From NCBI GenBank assembly GCA_035999765.1, contig CP108521.1, forward strand, positions 2,542,001 to 2,606,000: DNA of 64,000 nt, written 5' to 3'. The DNA is from Streptomyces sp. NBC_01231 (GTDB lineage: Bacteria > Actinomycetota > Actinomycetes > Streptomycetales > Streptomycetaceae). Shown here in pieces: positions 27,828 to 36,456 of the stretch (position 1 is the first letter of the stretch; every line of letters begins with the position of its first letter). The notes beneath the pieces were generated by a model. It was given only the letters and a program-made list of their open reading frames with translations. It searched no databases and was not told the origin of the DNA. The position numbers and the translations under genes were made by a program.

Positions 27828-28468
27828 CAACCGTTCCAGGCCGGGTGGCGCGGGTCGTCGGCGCGTACCAGGACATCGGCCGTGGCGGCCGGGTCGGTCT
27901 CGGTCTCGTAGCGCTCGAAGGCGGGCAGCGTCCAGTGGTCGGACTCGGGGGTGCGGCGTCGCAGGGCCCCCGGCGAGAGAAGCACGTGAAGGGTCAGATC
28001 GAAGGGGAACCAGTGGTGCAGCAGGAGGGGGCCGTGCAGCAACAGGAAACCGTCGGGCGGGAGTTGGACGTACGGGCTGCGGGTGGCCCGGTCGGTGGCG
28101 GGGTCCCACAGGTCGGGCAGGACCCGGCCGTCGCCGCCGGGTTCGAGGGGGCCGAAGACCTCGCGCCACAGGGCGCCGGTGTCGAACCAGCCGGTGTAGT
28201 AGGCCTCCGAGTCCTGGTGGCCGTACTCCAGGCGGAGCGAGGCGGGGCGCAGAAAGCCCTGTGTCCCGACGACCAGCGAGGCACGGCCGCGTATCCGGAG
28301 CGCTTCCGATACCCGTTCGGCGAGGTCGCCGGGGCGGGCCGCGGGCGCCCCGTCGAAGGCGATGCGCGGCCAGGGGCTGCCGTCGGCCGGTTTCAGGTCG
28401 AGCAGTCGTTCGGCGAGCTGTTCGCCGAGCCGGTCCCAGGTGATCGCTTCGAGTCGCACACGGCCCAT
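27827..28468 (-). CDS. Uridine kinase-like protein with degenerate P-loop
   Basis: A 213-residue protein related to uridine/cytidine kinases by overall layout: ITWDRLGEQLAERLLDL at the start, RIAFDGAPAARPGDLAERV where the Walker A should be, LVVGTQGFLRPASLRLEYGHQDSEAYYTGWFD resembling the substrate lid, DGFLLLHGPLLLHHW in the position of the Walker B region, and an HVLLSPGALRRR segment. The GxxxxGK[ST] lysine is replaced (GAPAARPG), so phosphoryl transfer is doubtful. Some actinobacterial homologues share this change, suggesting a retained non-kinase role. The start ATG 28468 (MGRVRLEAITW) fits. A truncated PPOX gene follows with a 1-bp overlap. Confidence 0.72.
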   Translation of the reverse strand: MGRVRLEAITWDRLGEQLAERLLDLKPADGSPWPRIAFDGAPAARPGDLAERVSEALRIRGRASLVVGTQGFLRPASLRLEYGHQDSEAYYTGWFDTGALWREVFGPLEPGGDGRVLPDLWDPATDRATRSPYVQLPPDGFLLLHGPLLLHHWFPFDLTLHVLLSPGALRRRTPESDHWTLPAFERYETETDPAATADVLVRADDPRHPAWNG

Positions 28469-28585
28469 GATGCGTCAGGTCGCGTTCAGGACGTGGCGTG
28501 GCCATGGGGGCCGCCGCCTCGCCACGGCGGACCAGGACGGGTGGAAGGCGTAGTTCCGGGGCCGGAAGACGGGAATGAACCCTGC

Positions 28586-29305
28586 ATGGCGCACCTCGCA
28601 ACTCCCCCTCCCCCTACCGGATCCCGAACCGGTCCTCTCGTCGTCCAGCCGATGCGGAGACGGCAGTGCGCTGAATGCCGGAGCGGGCCGTTGTCGCTGC
28701 TCGCCGTCGAGGACGGAGCGCCTCGGTGCCTCGACTGTGCCGATCTGGGGCATCTGGTGTTCCTGCCGTGCGGCGACACCGCGCTGACGCGCCGGTCCCG
28801 GGAGGAGAGCACGTTGTCGGCGGTGGTCGTGCGTTTCAACCGGCGCAAGGGGCGGTACGAGCGGCAGGGCGTCCTGGTCGAGGAGGCGGCGCTCGCGCGG
28901 GCCGAGGCACGGTGCCTGGCCGACGCGGAGGCACGGAGCCGGCGCCGGGTGCGGGACGCCGCGCGGCGGGCGGCAGCGGACGTGCGGTTCACGGATGCCT
29001 TCGCGGCGGAGATACGGCGGCTGTTTCCCGGGTGCCCGCGGGCGCGGGCACGGGAGATCGCCGAGCACGCCTCGGTGCGGGGCAGCGGCCGGGTGGGGCG
29101 GAGCGCGGCGGGGCGGGCGTTGTCGGAGGGGGCCGTGACTTCGGCGGTCGTGGCGTCCGTACGGCATGTGGAGACGCCGTACGACCACCTGCTGATGAGC
29201 GGGGTGGCGAGACATGAGGCGCGGCGGCGGATCGCGGGGGTGGTGGAGACGGTGCTCAGGGGGTGGCGGGAGGACGTGGACGTCGTGGAGGTGGCGGCCG
29301 GGTGA
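28586..29305 (+). CDS. DUF2293 protein with N-terminal zinc-finger-like CxxC pairs
   Basis: About 239 residues. CAEC (residue about 29) and CLDC (about 49) form a possible zinc ribbon. A basic, Arg-rich coiled region follows (NRRKGRYERQGVLVEEAALARAEARC to RRRVRDAARRAA). The DUF2293 segment is then AEIRRLFPGCPRARAREIAEHASVRGSGRVGRSAAGRAL, ending with VRHVETPYDHLLMSGVARHEARRRI. The function is unknown; zinc finger plus basic helices suggests nucleic-acid binding. The start is uncertain: neither ATG 28586 nor ATG 28652 has a clear ribosome binding site, but both keep the Cys pairs. Confidence 0.7.
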   Translation: MAHLATPPPPTGSRTGPLVVQPMRRRQCAECRSGPLSLLAVEDGAPRCLDCADLGHLVFLPCGDTALTRRSREESTLSAVVVRFNRRKGRYERQGVLVEEAALARAEARCLADAEARSRRRVRDAARRAAADVRFTDAFAAEIRRLFPGCPRARAREIAEHASVRGSGRVGRSAAGRALSEGAVTSAVVASVRHVETPYDHLLMSGVARHEARRRIAGVVETVLRGWREDVDVVEVAAG

Positions 29306-29576
29306 GAGCTGGGCCAGGGCTGTCGGGCGGAACGGGTTCGGGGGCGCCGCAGGAGTGGGCGTCCTCCGGACGAGCCGTGAGGGACGAGTCGTGAGCGACG
29401 AGCCGTGGGTACGGGGTGTGGCTACGGGGCGTTCCACCTGGACGCTCGCGTCTGTTCCCGGGTGCTCGGGGCGCTCGGGCATGGCCGGGCGGGTTGTTCG
29501 GGGATTCACTGGTGGTGACAGTGACGACGGTGGAGGGCGGGCCGCGGCTCGGCCGGATGCGGGAGTGGGTGTCGGC

Positions 29577-30056
29577 GTGATCGATGGGCCGTATTTCGTA
29601 CTGATCGTGGTGGGTGTGCTGGGGACCGGTTTGGTGGCAGGGGTGTTCTGCGGGTTCTCGACCTTTGTGATGCGGGCGCTGGCCGCGTTGCCGCCCGCTC
29701 AGGGCGTCGCCGCGATGAACGCGATCAACGTGACCGCGGTGCGGCCCGCGTTCATGCTCGTGTTCACCGGGTCGGCCGTGGTGTGCGCGGTGATCGCGGT
29801 GGTGACGTTCGTGTTGTGGCCCGACGGGGGGACGGTCGAGTTGCTGGTGGGCAGCGCCCTGTATCTGTTCGGCGTGTTCGGGCTGACCATCGTGGCGAAC
29901 GTGCCACGCAACAACGCGCTGGCGCAGCTGGACCCGGGCACCCGGGAGGCTGCCGCGTACTGGCCGACGTACGTGCGTGAGTGGACGATGTGGAACCACG
30001 TCCGCACGGTCGCCTCGGCCGCCTCGGCGGGGGCGTACCTGCTGGCGCTGACCTGA
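29577..30056 (+). CDS. DUF1772 (anthrone-oxygenase-like) membrane protein
   Basis: A 159-residue protein with four predicted transmembrane helices: YFVLIVVGVLGTGLVAGVFCGFS, AFMLVFTGSAVVCAVIAVVTFVLW, LLVGSALYLFGVFGLTIVANVPRNNAL and a C-terminal VASAASAGAYLLAL. The VANVPRNNAL motif and the following EWTMWNHVRT are characteristic of the DUF1772 family, some of whose members act as anthrone oxygenases in polyketide pathways. No polyketide genes are near, so a catalytic role here is unproven. GTG 29577 is preceded by GGGAG about 11 nt away; the open frame to 29214 has no support. Confidence 0.8.
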   Translation: MIDGPYFVLIVVGVLGTGLVAGVFCGFSTFVMRALAALPPAQGVAAMNAINVTAVRPAFMLVFTGSAVVCAVIAVVTFVLWPDGGTVELLVGSALYLFGVFGLTIVANVPRNNALAQLDPGTREAAAYWPTYVREWTMWNHVRTVASAASAGAYLLALT

Positions 30057-30335
30057 GCGCGGGCTGGATACCCTCTGCGCGTGGGCCTGCCCCAGCCTGC
30101 GAGAAAGCGCCGTCGAACGCCCTGCGCGGGTGCCCGACGGGACGTATCGTGGCCGAAAGACGTACCGGGAGAAGTCCCGAACGATGACCGGATCCTGCAC
30201 CGGACCGCGCACCGGACGAGGTATCGGTCGACGCACCGGGCTACCTGGCAGAAATAGTGCCGAAAGTGTGCCGCCCGATGACGCACGGCCACGTCGGACG
30301 CGCAGCCGTCGCACGCGCAGGCAAGGAACACACCC

Positions 30336-31823
30336 ATGGCCGACCCCAAGGGATTCATGACCACGCCCCGCCAGGACTGGCCGCGCCGGCCGGTCGAGGA
30401 GCGGGTCCGGGACTGGGACGAGGTGTACGTCCCCGGGGCGCTGCTGCCCATCGTCAGCAAGCAGGCGGACCGCTGCATGGACTGCGGCGTCCCCTTCTGC
30501 CATGACGCCTGTCCGCTCGGAAATCTGATCCCCGAGTGGAACGACCTCGTCTCCCGGGAGGACTGGAGGGCTGCCTCGGACCGGCTGCACGCCACCAACA
30601 ACTTCCCCGAGTTCACGGGCCGGTTGTGCCCGGCACCCTGCGAGGCGGGCTGTGTGCTGGCGATCAACCAGCCCGCGGTCACGATCAAGAACGTCGAGGT
30701 CGCCGTCGCCGACCGGGCCTGGGAGCTCGGGTTCACGCCGCCGCGCCCGCCGGAGCGACTGTCCGGGCGGACGGTCGCGGTGATCGGCTCGGGACCCGCC
30801 GGCCTCGCCGCGGCACAACAGCTGACCCGTGCGGGGCACACGGTCGCCGTGTACGAGAAGGACGACCGGCTCGGCGGGCTGATGCGGTACGGCATCCCCG
30901 AGTTCAAGATGGAGAAGCGCCATCTGGAGCGGCGGATCGAGCAGATGCGGGCCGAGGGGACGAAGTTCCGTACGTCCACAGCGGTCGGACGGGACATCGG
31001 TGCCGCGGAACTGCGTGCGCGCTACGACGCCGTGGTGATCGCCACCGGCGCGACGGCCTGGCGTGAACTGGACGTGCCGGGGCGGGAGTTGGCCGGAGTG
31101 CGACAGGCGATGGAGTATCTGCCGCTGGCCAACCGGGTACGCGAGGGGGATCTGGAGGTCTCGCCCATGTCCGCCGCCGGACAGCACGTCGTCATCGTCG
31201 GCGGCGGGGACACGGGTGCCGACTGTCTGGGTACGGCGATACGGGAAGGAGCCGCGTCCGTGACCCAGTTGGACATCTACGTCCAGCCCGGCGCCGAGCG
31301 CGACGAGGACGCCGAGCCGTGGCCGACGTATCCGAAGGTCTACCGGCTGTCGGCCGCGCACGAGGAGGCGCGGGACCTGCGGACGGCACCGGCGGCGAAC
31401 GCCGACGCACGGCTGTTCGCGGCGTCCACGCTCCGCTTCACCGGGGACACCGACGGGCATGTGCGGTCACTGCACCTGGTGGAGGTGGACGCGCGGCGGC
31501 GGCCGGTGCCGGACAGCGGACGCAGCCTCCCCGCCGACCTCGTGCTGCTCGCGCTCGGTTTCTCGGGGCCGGACCAGGAGGACGGGCTCGTGGGTCAGCT
31601 GGGGCTGGAGATGGAGCCTCGTGGGACTCTCTCGCGGGACGCCGGGTTCGCCACGAACGTCCCCGGCGTGTTCGCCGCGGGGGACGCCGCACGGGGACAG
31701 TCGTTGATCGTGTGGGCGATAGCGGAGGGGCGGGCGGTGGCGGCGGCCGTCGACCGCCATCTGACGGGAAGTTCGCGACTGCCGGCACCGATCGGTCCGT
31801 ACGACCGCCCCATGGCCGTCTAG
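30336..31823 (+). CDS. gltD: Glutamate synthase small subunit (lone GltD)
   Basis: A 495-residue NAD(P)H-dependent oxidoreductase. The N-terminal Fe-S domain has the cysteines CMDCGVPFCHDACPLGN (about residue 48) and LCPAPCEAGC. FAD-binding GxGxxG is in VAVIGSGPAGLAAAQQL, the NAD(P) site in VVIVGGGDTGADCLGTAI, and the C-terminal FAD contact is GVFAAGDAARGQSLIVWAIAEGR. The family transfers electrons to the large subunit GltB, which makes glutamate from glutamine and 2-oxoglutarate. No gltB is nearby, so this copy either serves a distant large subunit or acts as a general Fe-S electron-transfer flavoprotein. AAGGA precedes ATG 30336. It seems monocistronic. Confidence 0.93.
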   Translation: MADPKGFMTTPRQDWPRRPVEERVRDWDEVYVPGALLPIVSKQADRCMDCGVPFCHDACPLGNLIPEWNDLVSREDWRAASDRLHATNNFPEFTGRLCPAPCEAGCVLAINQPAVTIKNVEVAVADRAWELGFTPPRPPERLSGRTVAVIGSGPAGLAAAQQLTRAGHTVAVYEKDDRLGGLMRYGIPEFKMEKRHLERRIEQMRAEGTKFRTSTAVGRDIGAAELRARYDAVVIATGATAWRELDVPGRELAGVRQAMEYLPLANRVREGDLEVSPMSAAGQHVVIVGGGDTGADCLGTAIREGAASVTQLDIYVQPGAERDEDAEPWPTYPKVYRLSAAHEEARDLRTAPAANADARLFAASTLRFTGDTDGHVRSLHLVEVDARRRPVPDSGRSLPADLVLLALGFSGPDQEDGLVGQLGLEMEPRGTLSRDAGFATNVPGVFAAGDAARGQSLIVWAIAEGRAVAAAVDRHLTGSSRLPAPIGPYDRPMAV

Positions 31824-31962
31824 CGGCTCACCCCGGCCCGCCGGAATCGGACACCGCATGGCCGTCCCGTCGCGGTGACGTACCGCTCCGGGCGGAAGGC
31901 GGCGGAAGCAGCGGAAGCAGCCCAGCACGGATGCGGCGGAAGAGGTGGATGCGAGGGGCGCG

Positions 31963-32568
31963 TCAGCGGCGCTCGTCCGTCCCGGCCACCTTGGCCGTCG
32001 CCAGGGCGACCCGGTTCCAGGTGTTGATCGTGAAGATCAGGGACAGCACACGGGCAAGTTCCTGGTCGTCGAAGTGGGCCGCCGCTCGGGCGTAGACGTC
32101 GTCCGGAACGCCTGCGTCGGCAACGCGTGTCACCGCGTCCGTCAGGGCGAGGGCGGCCTGTTCCTTCTCGGTGAAGAAGTGGCGGGCCTCGCGCCAGACC
32201 GCGACCATGTGGAGCCGGTCCTCGGTCTCACCGGCCTTGCGGGCGTCGTTCGTGTGCATGTGCAGGCAGTACGCGCAGTGGTTGAGGTGCGAGGCGCGGA
32301 TCTGGATCAGCTCGACCAGCGCCGGGTCGAGGCCCTCCCGGGCGGCAGCATCGAGGCCGACGAGAGCGCGAAAGACCCTGGGGGCGGACTTCGCGAGGTC
32401 CAGGCGAGGGCCGGTCTCGGTGTGTCCGGTTGTCTCGGCGCCGGTGCCGGTGCCGGTGCCGGTGTGGGTGCCGGTGCCGGAGCCGGTGTGGGTGTGGGTG
32501 TGGGTGCCGGTGTGGGTGTGGGTGTGGGTGCCGGTGTGGGTGTCTGTGCCAGTCGTGTTCGTCGTCAT
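31963..32568 (-). CDS. AhpD-like carboxymuconolactone decarboxylase-family protein with His/Thr repeat
   Basis: A 201-residue protein in two parts. Residues 1-50 are a low-complexity HTHTGTHTHTHTG-type repeat. Residues 55-201 are an AhpD-like domain: LVELIQIRASHLNHCAYCLHMHTNDARKAGE holds the CxxC/His redox site, preceded by a Glu-like proton relay, and LVLSLIFTINTWNR-type helices close it. AhpD-like proteins act as thiol peroxidase reductants. The His-rich leader could bind Zn, Ni or Cu. ATG 32568 is preferred; an ATG at 32574 is equally close. It is divergent from a MocR-type regulator across 47 bp that contain CCTAC...GTAGG, so the regulator probably controls it. Confidence 0.82.
   Translation of the reverse strand: MTTNTTGTDTHTGTHTHTHTGTHTHTHTGSGTGTHTGTGTGTGAETTGHTETGPRLDLAKSAPRVFRALVGLDAAAREGLDPALVELIQIRASHLNHCAYCLHMHTNDARKAGETEDRLHMVAVWREARHFFTEKEQAALALTDAVTRVADAGVPDDVYARAAAHFDDQELARVLSLIFTINTWNRVALATAKVAGTDERR
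32440..32544. repeat. GGTGTG/GGTGCC hexanucleotide microsatellite
   Basis: About 17 tandem hexamers (GGTGTG and GGTGCC, plus strand), encoding the Thr/His/Gly repeat at the N-terminus of the minus-strand AhpD-like gene. The unit is a multiple of three, so slippage changes protein length without breaking the frame. Confidence 0.85.
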
Positions 32569-32615
32569 GTGCATCAACCTACGATCGGGAAAGACCGTCT
32601 GTAGGGTGCATTTCC

Positions 32616-34076
32616 ATGGATGAATCATGGGTCAATTCCGCGGAGGGGATCGGTGCCGACCTGCATCTGGAGCTGTCCGGCCCCGGCGGTCGGCGGGCCG
32701 CGCTCATCGGGGCGCTGCGCGAGGCCGTACGCAGCGGGCGGCTCGCCCCCGGCACCCGGCTGCCGCCGTACCGTTCGCTCGCCGCCGACCTCGGGGTCGC
32801 CCGCAACACGGTTGCCGACGCCTACGCGGAGCTTGTCGCGGAGGGCTGGCTGACCGCTCGCCAGGGATCGGGCACCCGGGTGGCGAAGCGGGCCGAGCCG
32901 CTGGTTCACGCCGTACGGGTGGCTCGTCAGGGTCCTCCCCGCACGCGTGGCCCCCGGCACGATCTGCGCCAGGGCACCCCGGACGCGTCGGCGTTCCCGC
33001 GCGCGGCCTGGCTCACCTCCTACCGGCGGGCTCTCCAGCAGGCGCCCAACGAGGTGTTCGGGCCCGGCGACCCGGCCGGTCGCGTCGAGTTGCGGGAGGC
33101 GCTCACGGAGTACCTGGCACGCGCGCGAGGTGTGCGCACCGAACCGGGCCGGATCGTGATCTGCTCCGGTTTCGCGCACGCGCTGCGGCTGCTGTTCGGC
33201 CAGGACCGGGGCGGCGGGGGCGGCGTGCTGCGCGGTCCCCTGGCCGTGGAGGCCTACGGGTTGGGCTTCCACCGGCAACTCCTCCGGGCCGCCGGGGTAC
33301 GGACCGTGCCGCTTCCCCTCGACGAACACGGCGCGCGGGTCGACGGGCTCGGCCGCGAGCGGGCCGTGCTGCTCACGCCCGCGCACCAGTTCCCGACGGG
33401 CGGACCGCTGGATCCCGAGCGCCGGGCCGCGGTCGTCGACTGGGCGCGCGCACGGGGGACGGTGATCCTGGAGGACGACTACGACGGCGAGTTCCGGTAC
33501 GACCGCAAACCGGTCGGCGCCGTCCAGGGCCTCGATCCGGAACGTGTGATCTTCATCGGCTCGGTCAGCAAGAGCCTGTCGCCCGCGGTGCGGCTGGGGT
33601 GGATGGTGCTGCCGGAGCGGTACGTCGACGACGTACGCGCGACCAAGGGGGAGCGCGAGGCCTGGGCGAGCGTTCTCGACCAGCTGAGCCTCGCCGACTT
33701 CCTGTCCTCCGGGTCCTACGACCGTCATGTGCGGCGCATGCGTCAGCGGTACCGCGTCCGTCGGGACCGGCTGGTCGCGGCGCTCGCCACGCACGCGCCG
33801 CACGTCGAGGTCACCGGTGTCGCGGCCGGCCTGCACGCGGTGCTCAGGCTGCCGCCGGGTACCGAGCGGTCCGCGGTGAAGGCGGCCGCCTGGCAGGGCG
33901 TCGCTCTGGAGGGCCTCGCCGAGTTCCGGCACCCGGAGACCGACATGGCGACGGGCGACGGCCTGGTCGTGGGGTACGCGACGCCCTCGGAGCACGCGTA
34001 CGCCGCGGCGCTGGACGCGCTGTGCGCAGCGCTCCCACCGGAGGAGACGCCCACGGCGGACCCTGCGCGCAGATGA
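32616..34076 (+). CDS. MocR-family (GntR-aminotransferase) transcriptional regulator
   Basis: A 486-residue PLP-dependent regulator. Residues 10-80 are a GntR-type winged helix (ALREAVRSGRLAPGTRLPPYRSLAADLGVARNTVADAYAEL). The remainder is a class I aminotransferase fold: TPAHQFPTGGPLDPERR, the DDYDGEFRYDRKP strand with the PLP-binding Asp, and SVSKSLSPAVRLGWMVLP with the Schiff-base lysine. MocR proteins usually control one divergent target by binding direct repeats between the genes, here the AhpD-like gene 47 bp away. TGCAT occurs twice in the interval and CCTAC/GTAGG forms a dyad. ATG 32616 fits the fold. The effector is unknown. Confidence 0.92.
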   Translation: MDESWVNSAEGIGADLHLELSGPGGRRAALIGALREAVRSGRLAPGTRLPPYRSLAADLGVARNTVADAYAELVAEGWLTARQGSGTRVAKRAEPLVHAVRVARQGPPRTRGPRHDLRQGTPDASAFPRAAWLTSYRRALQQAPNEVFGPGDPAGRVELREALTEYLARARGVRTEPGRIVICSGFAHALRLLFGQDRGGGGGVLRGPLAVEAYGLGFHRQLLRAAGVRTVPLPLDEHGARVDGLGRERAVLLTPAHQFPTGGPLDPERRAAVVDWARARGTVILEDDYDGEFRYDRKPVGAVQGLDPERVIFIGSVSKSLSPAVRLGWMVLPERYVDDVRATKGEREAWASVLDQLSLADFLSSGSYDRHVRRMRQRYRVRRDRLVAALATHAPHVEVTGVAAGLHAVLRLPPGTERSAVKAAAWQGVALEGLAEFRHPETDMATGDGLVVGYATPSEHAYAAALDALCAALPPEETPTADPARR

Positions 34077-34157
34077 GCCACGCGCTCCCGTGTACGAGTA
34101 CGAGCGGCCCGGCGCCCCTTCGTGGTGGGGTGCACAAGGTGCACGCGACAGCGGTGC

Positions 34158-34970
34158 TCAGGGCTTGCGTGCCACCGCCCCGTACCCGGGAATGACGCCG
34201 TCGTCCTGACCGGGGACCGGGTCGCCCAGTTCGGGGTGCCACAGCTGCGGCACCTCGACGCCGGGTTCGACGAGTTCCAAGCCGTCGAAGAAGCGGGCGA
34301 ACTCCTCCCGGGAGCGCAGCGCCAGGGTGACGCCGGCCGCCTTGAGCTTCTCGGTGGCCGCCTTCGACTCCTCGGGCGTGAAGTCGGCCGTCGCATGGCT
34401 GACCACCAGGTAGCTGCCCGAGGGCAGTTCGGACAGCAGCCGCGCCACCAGCTCGTGCGCACCGTCCTCGTCGGAGACGAAGTGCAGCAGTGCGATGAGC
34501 GAGAGCGCGACCGGCCGGCCGAAGTCCAGGACCTTCCGGGCGCCTTCGAAAATGGCGTCCGGGTCCCGCACGTCGGCCTGCAGGTACTCGGTCACCCCCT
34601 GGTCCGTGCCGCGCAGCAGAGCCGCCGCGTGGGCGAGCACGATCGGGTCGTTGTCGCAGTAGACGACCCGCGCGTCGCGGGCGACCCGCTGGGCGACCTG
34701 GTGGAGGTTCGGTTCGGTGGGGATGCCGGTGCCGACGTCCAGGAACTGGCGGACGCCGTGTTCGGCGAGCCAGCGCGTGGCCCGGTGCATGAAGGCCCGG
34801 TTGACCCGCGCCATCACCGGCACCCTCGGATCGAGGGCCAGCATCTGCCGGCCCATCGCCTCGTCGACGGGGTAGTTGTCCTTGCCGCCGAGGTACCAGT
34901 CGTACATCCGCGCGGGATGCGGCCTGGTGGTGTCGATCTCGGCGGCGCCGAGAGGGTCCTGCCCGGTCAT
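34158..34970 (-). CDS. SAM-dependent methyltransferase (DUF574/Methyltransf_19 type)
   Basis: A 270-residue protein of a methyltransferase family abundant in Streptomyces. It begins with IDTTRPHPARMYDWYLGGKDNYPVDE, diagnostic of the family, then has VRQFLDVGTGIPTEPNLHQVAQ (SAM motif I), RVVYCDNDPIVLAHAAALL (motif II), EYLQADVRDPDAI and SYLVVSHATADFTPEE. Members are widespread next to XRE/DUF397 genes and their substrates are unknown. ATG 34970 has GGAG 6 nt upstream. The open frame to 35012 is not needed. It lies downstream of the XRE/DUF397 pair on the same strand, 117 bp apart, so it may belong to their regulatory set. Confidence 0.9.
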   Translation of the reverse strand: MTGQDPLGAAEIDTTRPHPARMYDWYLGGKDNYPVDEAMGRQMLALDPRVPVMARVNRAFMHRATRWLAEHGVRQFLDVGTGIPTEPNLHQVAQRVARDARVVYCDNDPIVLAHAAALLRGTDQGVTEYLQADVRDPDAIFEGARKVLDFGRPVALSLIALLHFVSDEDGAHELVARLLSELPSGSYLVVSHATADFTPEESKAATEKLKAAGVTLALRSREEFARFFDGLELVEPGVEVPQLWHPELGDPVPGQDDGVIPGYGAVARKP

Positions 34971-35087
34971 GAGGCACTCCGCAAGATGCAATGGATATGC
35001 AATAAGACGCAATGGGTGTTCAATTCAGCACCAGAATTAAGGGAGTTGCGCGAGGGAGAGGCAATCAGTCGAGAGAGCGGCAATCGG

Positions 35088-35342
35088 TCAGGAGAGGAGG
35101 AAGTCGGCCTCCCCCGCCTTGGCGCCCTCGATGAAGGCGGTCATCTCGTCCGTGGTGTAGATCAGCGCGGGGCCGTCCGGGTCGGTGGACTGGCGGACGG
35201 CGATCCGGCCGTCGGCGAGCTTCATCGCCTCCAGGCAGTTGCCGCCGTTGCCGCCGCTCCAGGGCTTGTGCCAGCCCTCGCTGCCCAACTCCCTTGCGGG
35301 CATGCCGTTGTAGACGCGTCGGCGCGGCTTGATGCGATTCAT
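35088..35342 (-). CDS. DUF397 small regulatory-partner protein
   Basis: An 84-residue protein with the DUF397 layout: WHKPWSGGNGGNCLEAMKLADGRIAVRQSTDPDGPALIYT, then a short helix DEMTAFIEGAKAGEADF. Proteins of this family (BldB/WhiJ-associated) work beside XRE regulators and modulate their activity. The variable 25-residue basic leader (MNRIKPRRRVYNGMPAREL) could touch DNA or the partner. The start codon follows the XRE stop directly (TGAATG), so translation is coupled. The complete set here is XRE, DUF397 and a divergent HATPase gene, the classical Streptomyces arrangement. Confidence 0.92.
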   Translation of the reverse strand: MNRIKPRRRVYNGMPARELGSEGWHKPWSGGNGGNCLEAMKLADGRIAVRQSTDPDGPALIYTTDEMTAFIEGAKAGEADFLLS

Positions 35343-36203
35343 TCACAGCTCCTTGCGGAGATCCCGGAGGATCTCCTTCGTGCGATGTGCAGTAGCGGCC
35401 TGCGCCGCCATGCGGTCCATGACCTCGAGGTGGGTCGCCACCTCGGCGCGCGCGTCCAGATAGACGGCGCCGGTCAGGTACTCGCTGTAAACCATGTCCG
35501 GGAGTTCCGGCACGGCGAATCGGAAGAGTACGAAGGGGCCGTAGGTTCCCGGGTGCGGCCCGTTCGCGAACGGGGCGACCTGCAGGGTGACGTTCGGCAG
35601 CTTCGTCGCGTCGAGGAGCTTGTCGATCTGCGCACGCATCACCTCCGGGGTGCCGACGGAGCGGCGCAGCACGGTCTCGTCCATCAAGACCCACAGCCGG
35701 GGCGCTTCCTGACGGGTGAGCAGTTCCTGGCGTTGCATGCGCAGGTCGACATGGCGCTCGATGTCGTCGGGGCTGGTCTGCCCGATGGCGCCCGACTTCA
35801 GGACGGCGCGGGCGTAGTCCTCGGTCTGCAGCAGGCCGGGGACGAAGTGCGGCTCGTACTGCCGGATGAGGGCGGCCGCCCCCTCCAGGCTCACGTGCAT
35901 CGAGAACCAGCCGGGCAGGACGTCGTGGAACCGCTGCCACCAGCCGGGGCGGTTGGCGTCCTCGGCCAGTTGGACGAACGCGTCGGCCTCGTGGTCGGAG
36001 ATGCCGTAGGCCTTCAGAAGGAGTTGGAGGTACGGGATCTTGAGCCCGACCTCGGCCATCTCCATCCGGCGGACCGTGGCCGGGGCGACCCGGAGTATGC
36101 GGGCGGCTTCCTCACGCTTGAGTCCCGCGCGTTCCCGCAGGTCCAGAAGGCGCCGGCCGAGGACGACCTGGCCGACCGTAGGCGCGGACCGCGGCTCGCT
36201 CAC
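35343..36203 (-). CDS. XRE-family regulator with DUF5753 domain
   Basis: A 286-residue regulator. Residues 10-70 are a Cro/C1 helix-turn-helix (LGRRLLDLRERAGLKREEAARILRVAPATVRRMEMAEVGLK). The rest is the DUF5753 region of Scr1/WhiJ-like Streptomyces regulators: LIRQYEPHFVPGLLQTEDYARAVL, DIERHVDLRMQRQELLTRQEAPRLWVLMDE and LPNVTLQVAPFANGPHPGTYGPFVLFRF. These proteins act with DUF397 partners in development or antibiotic control. The start ATG 36203 fits the helix-turn-helix. It is divergent from the HATPase gene across 253 bp, which should contain both promoters; no clear operator was recognised there. Confidence 0.93.
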   Translation of the reverse strand: MSEPRSAPTVGQVVLGRRLLDLRERAGLKREEAARILRVAPATVRRMEMAEVGLKIPYLQLLLKAYGISDHEADAFVQLAEDANRPGWWQRFHDVLPGWFSMHVSLEGAAALIRQYEPHFVPGLLQTEDYARAVLKSGAIGQTSPDDIERHVDLRMQRQELLTRQEAPRLWVLMDETVLRRSVGTPEVMRAQIDKLLDATKLPNVTLQVAPFANGPHPGTYGPFVLFRFAVPELPDMVYSEYLTGAVYLDARAEVATHLEVMDRMAAQAATAHRTKEILRDLRKEL

Positions 36204-36456
36204 CCTGCACCTCCACGAAGTCCCTGATCAGACGGCCCCTGGGGAGCGGGCCGTTCACCAAAGCACGCTGACAGCCCGGCGGCGCCATGCGAAGACCTAT
36301 GTGAAGGTCTGCACGGATACGTACCGATCTTCGTTGATCCCAACTGGCGCCGCTCGACGTGCTGTTGCCAGCAGTGTGCCACGGCCCTTCACCGCGTCAC
36401 ACAGCACTCTGCATTTTTCAGAGTGACACTTGCCAAGTGTTCATGGCGGGGCGATA

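Noticed and set aside
29577..30056. Part of a polyketide cluster, because DUF1772 proteins can be anthrone oxygenases
   Set aside because: No ketosynthase, carrier protein or tailoring genes are nearby.
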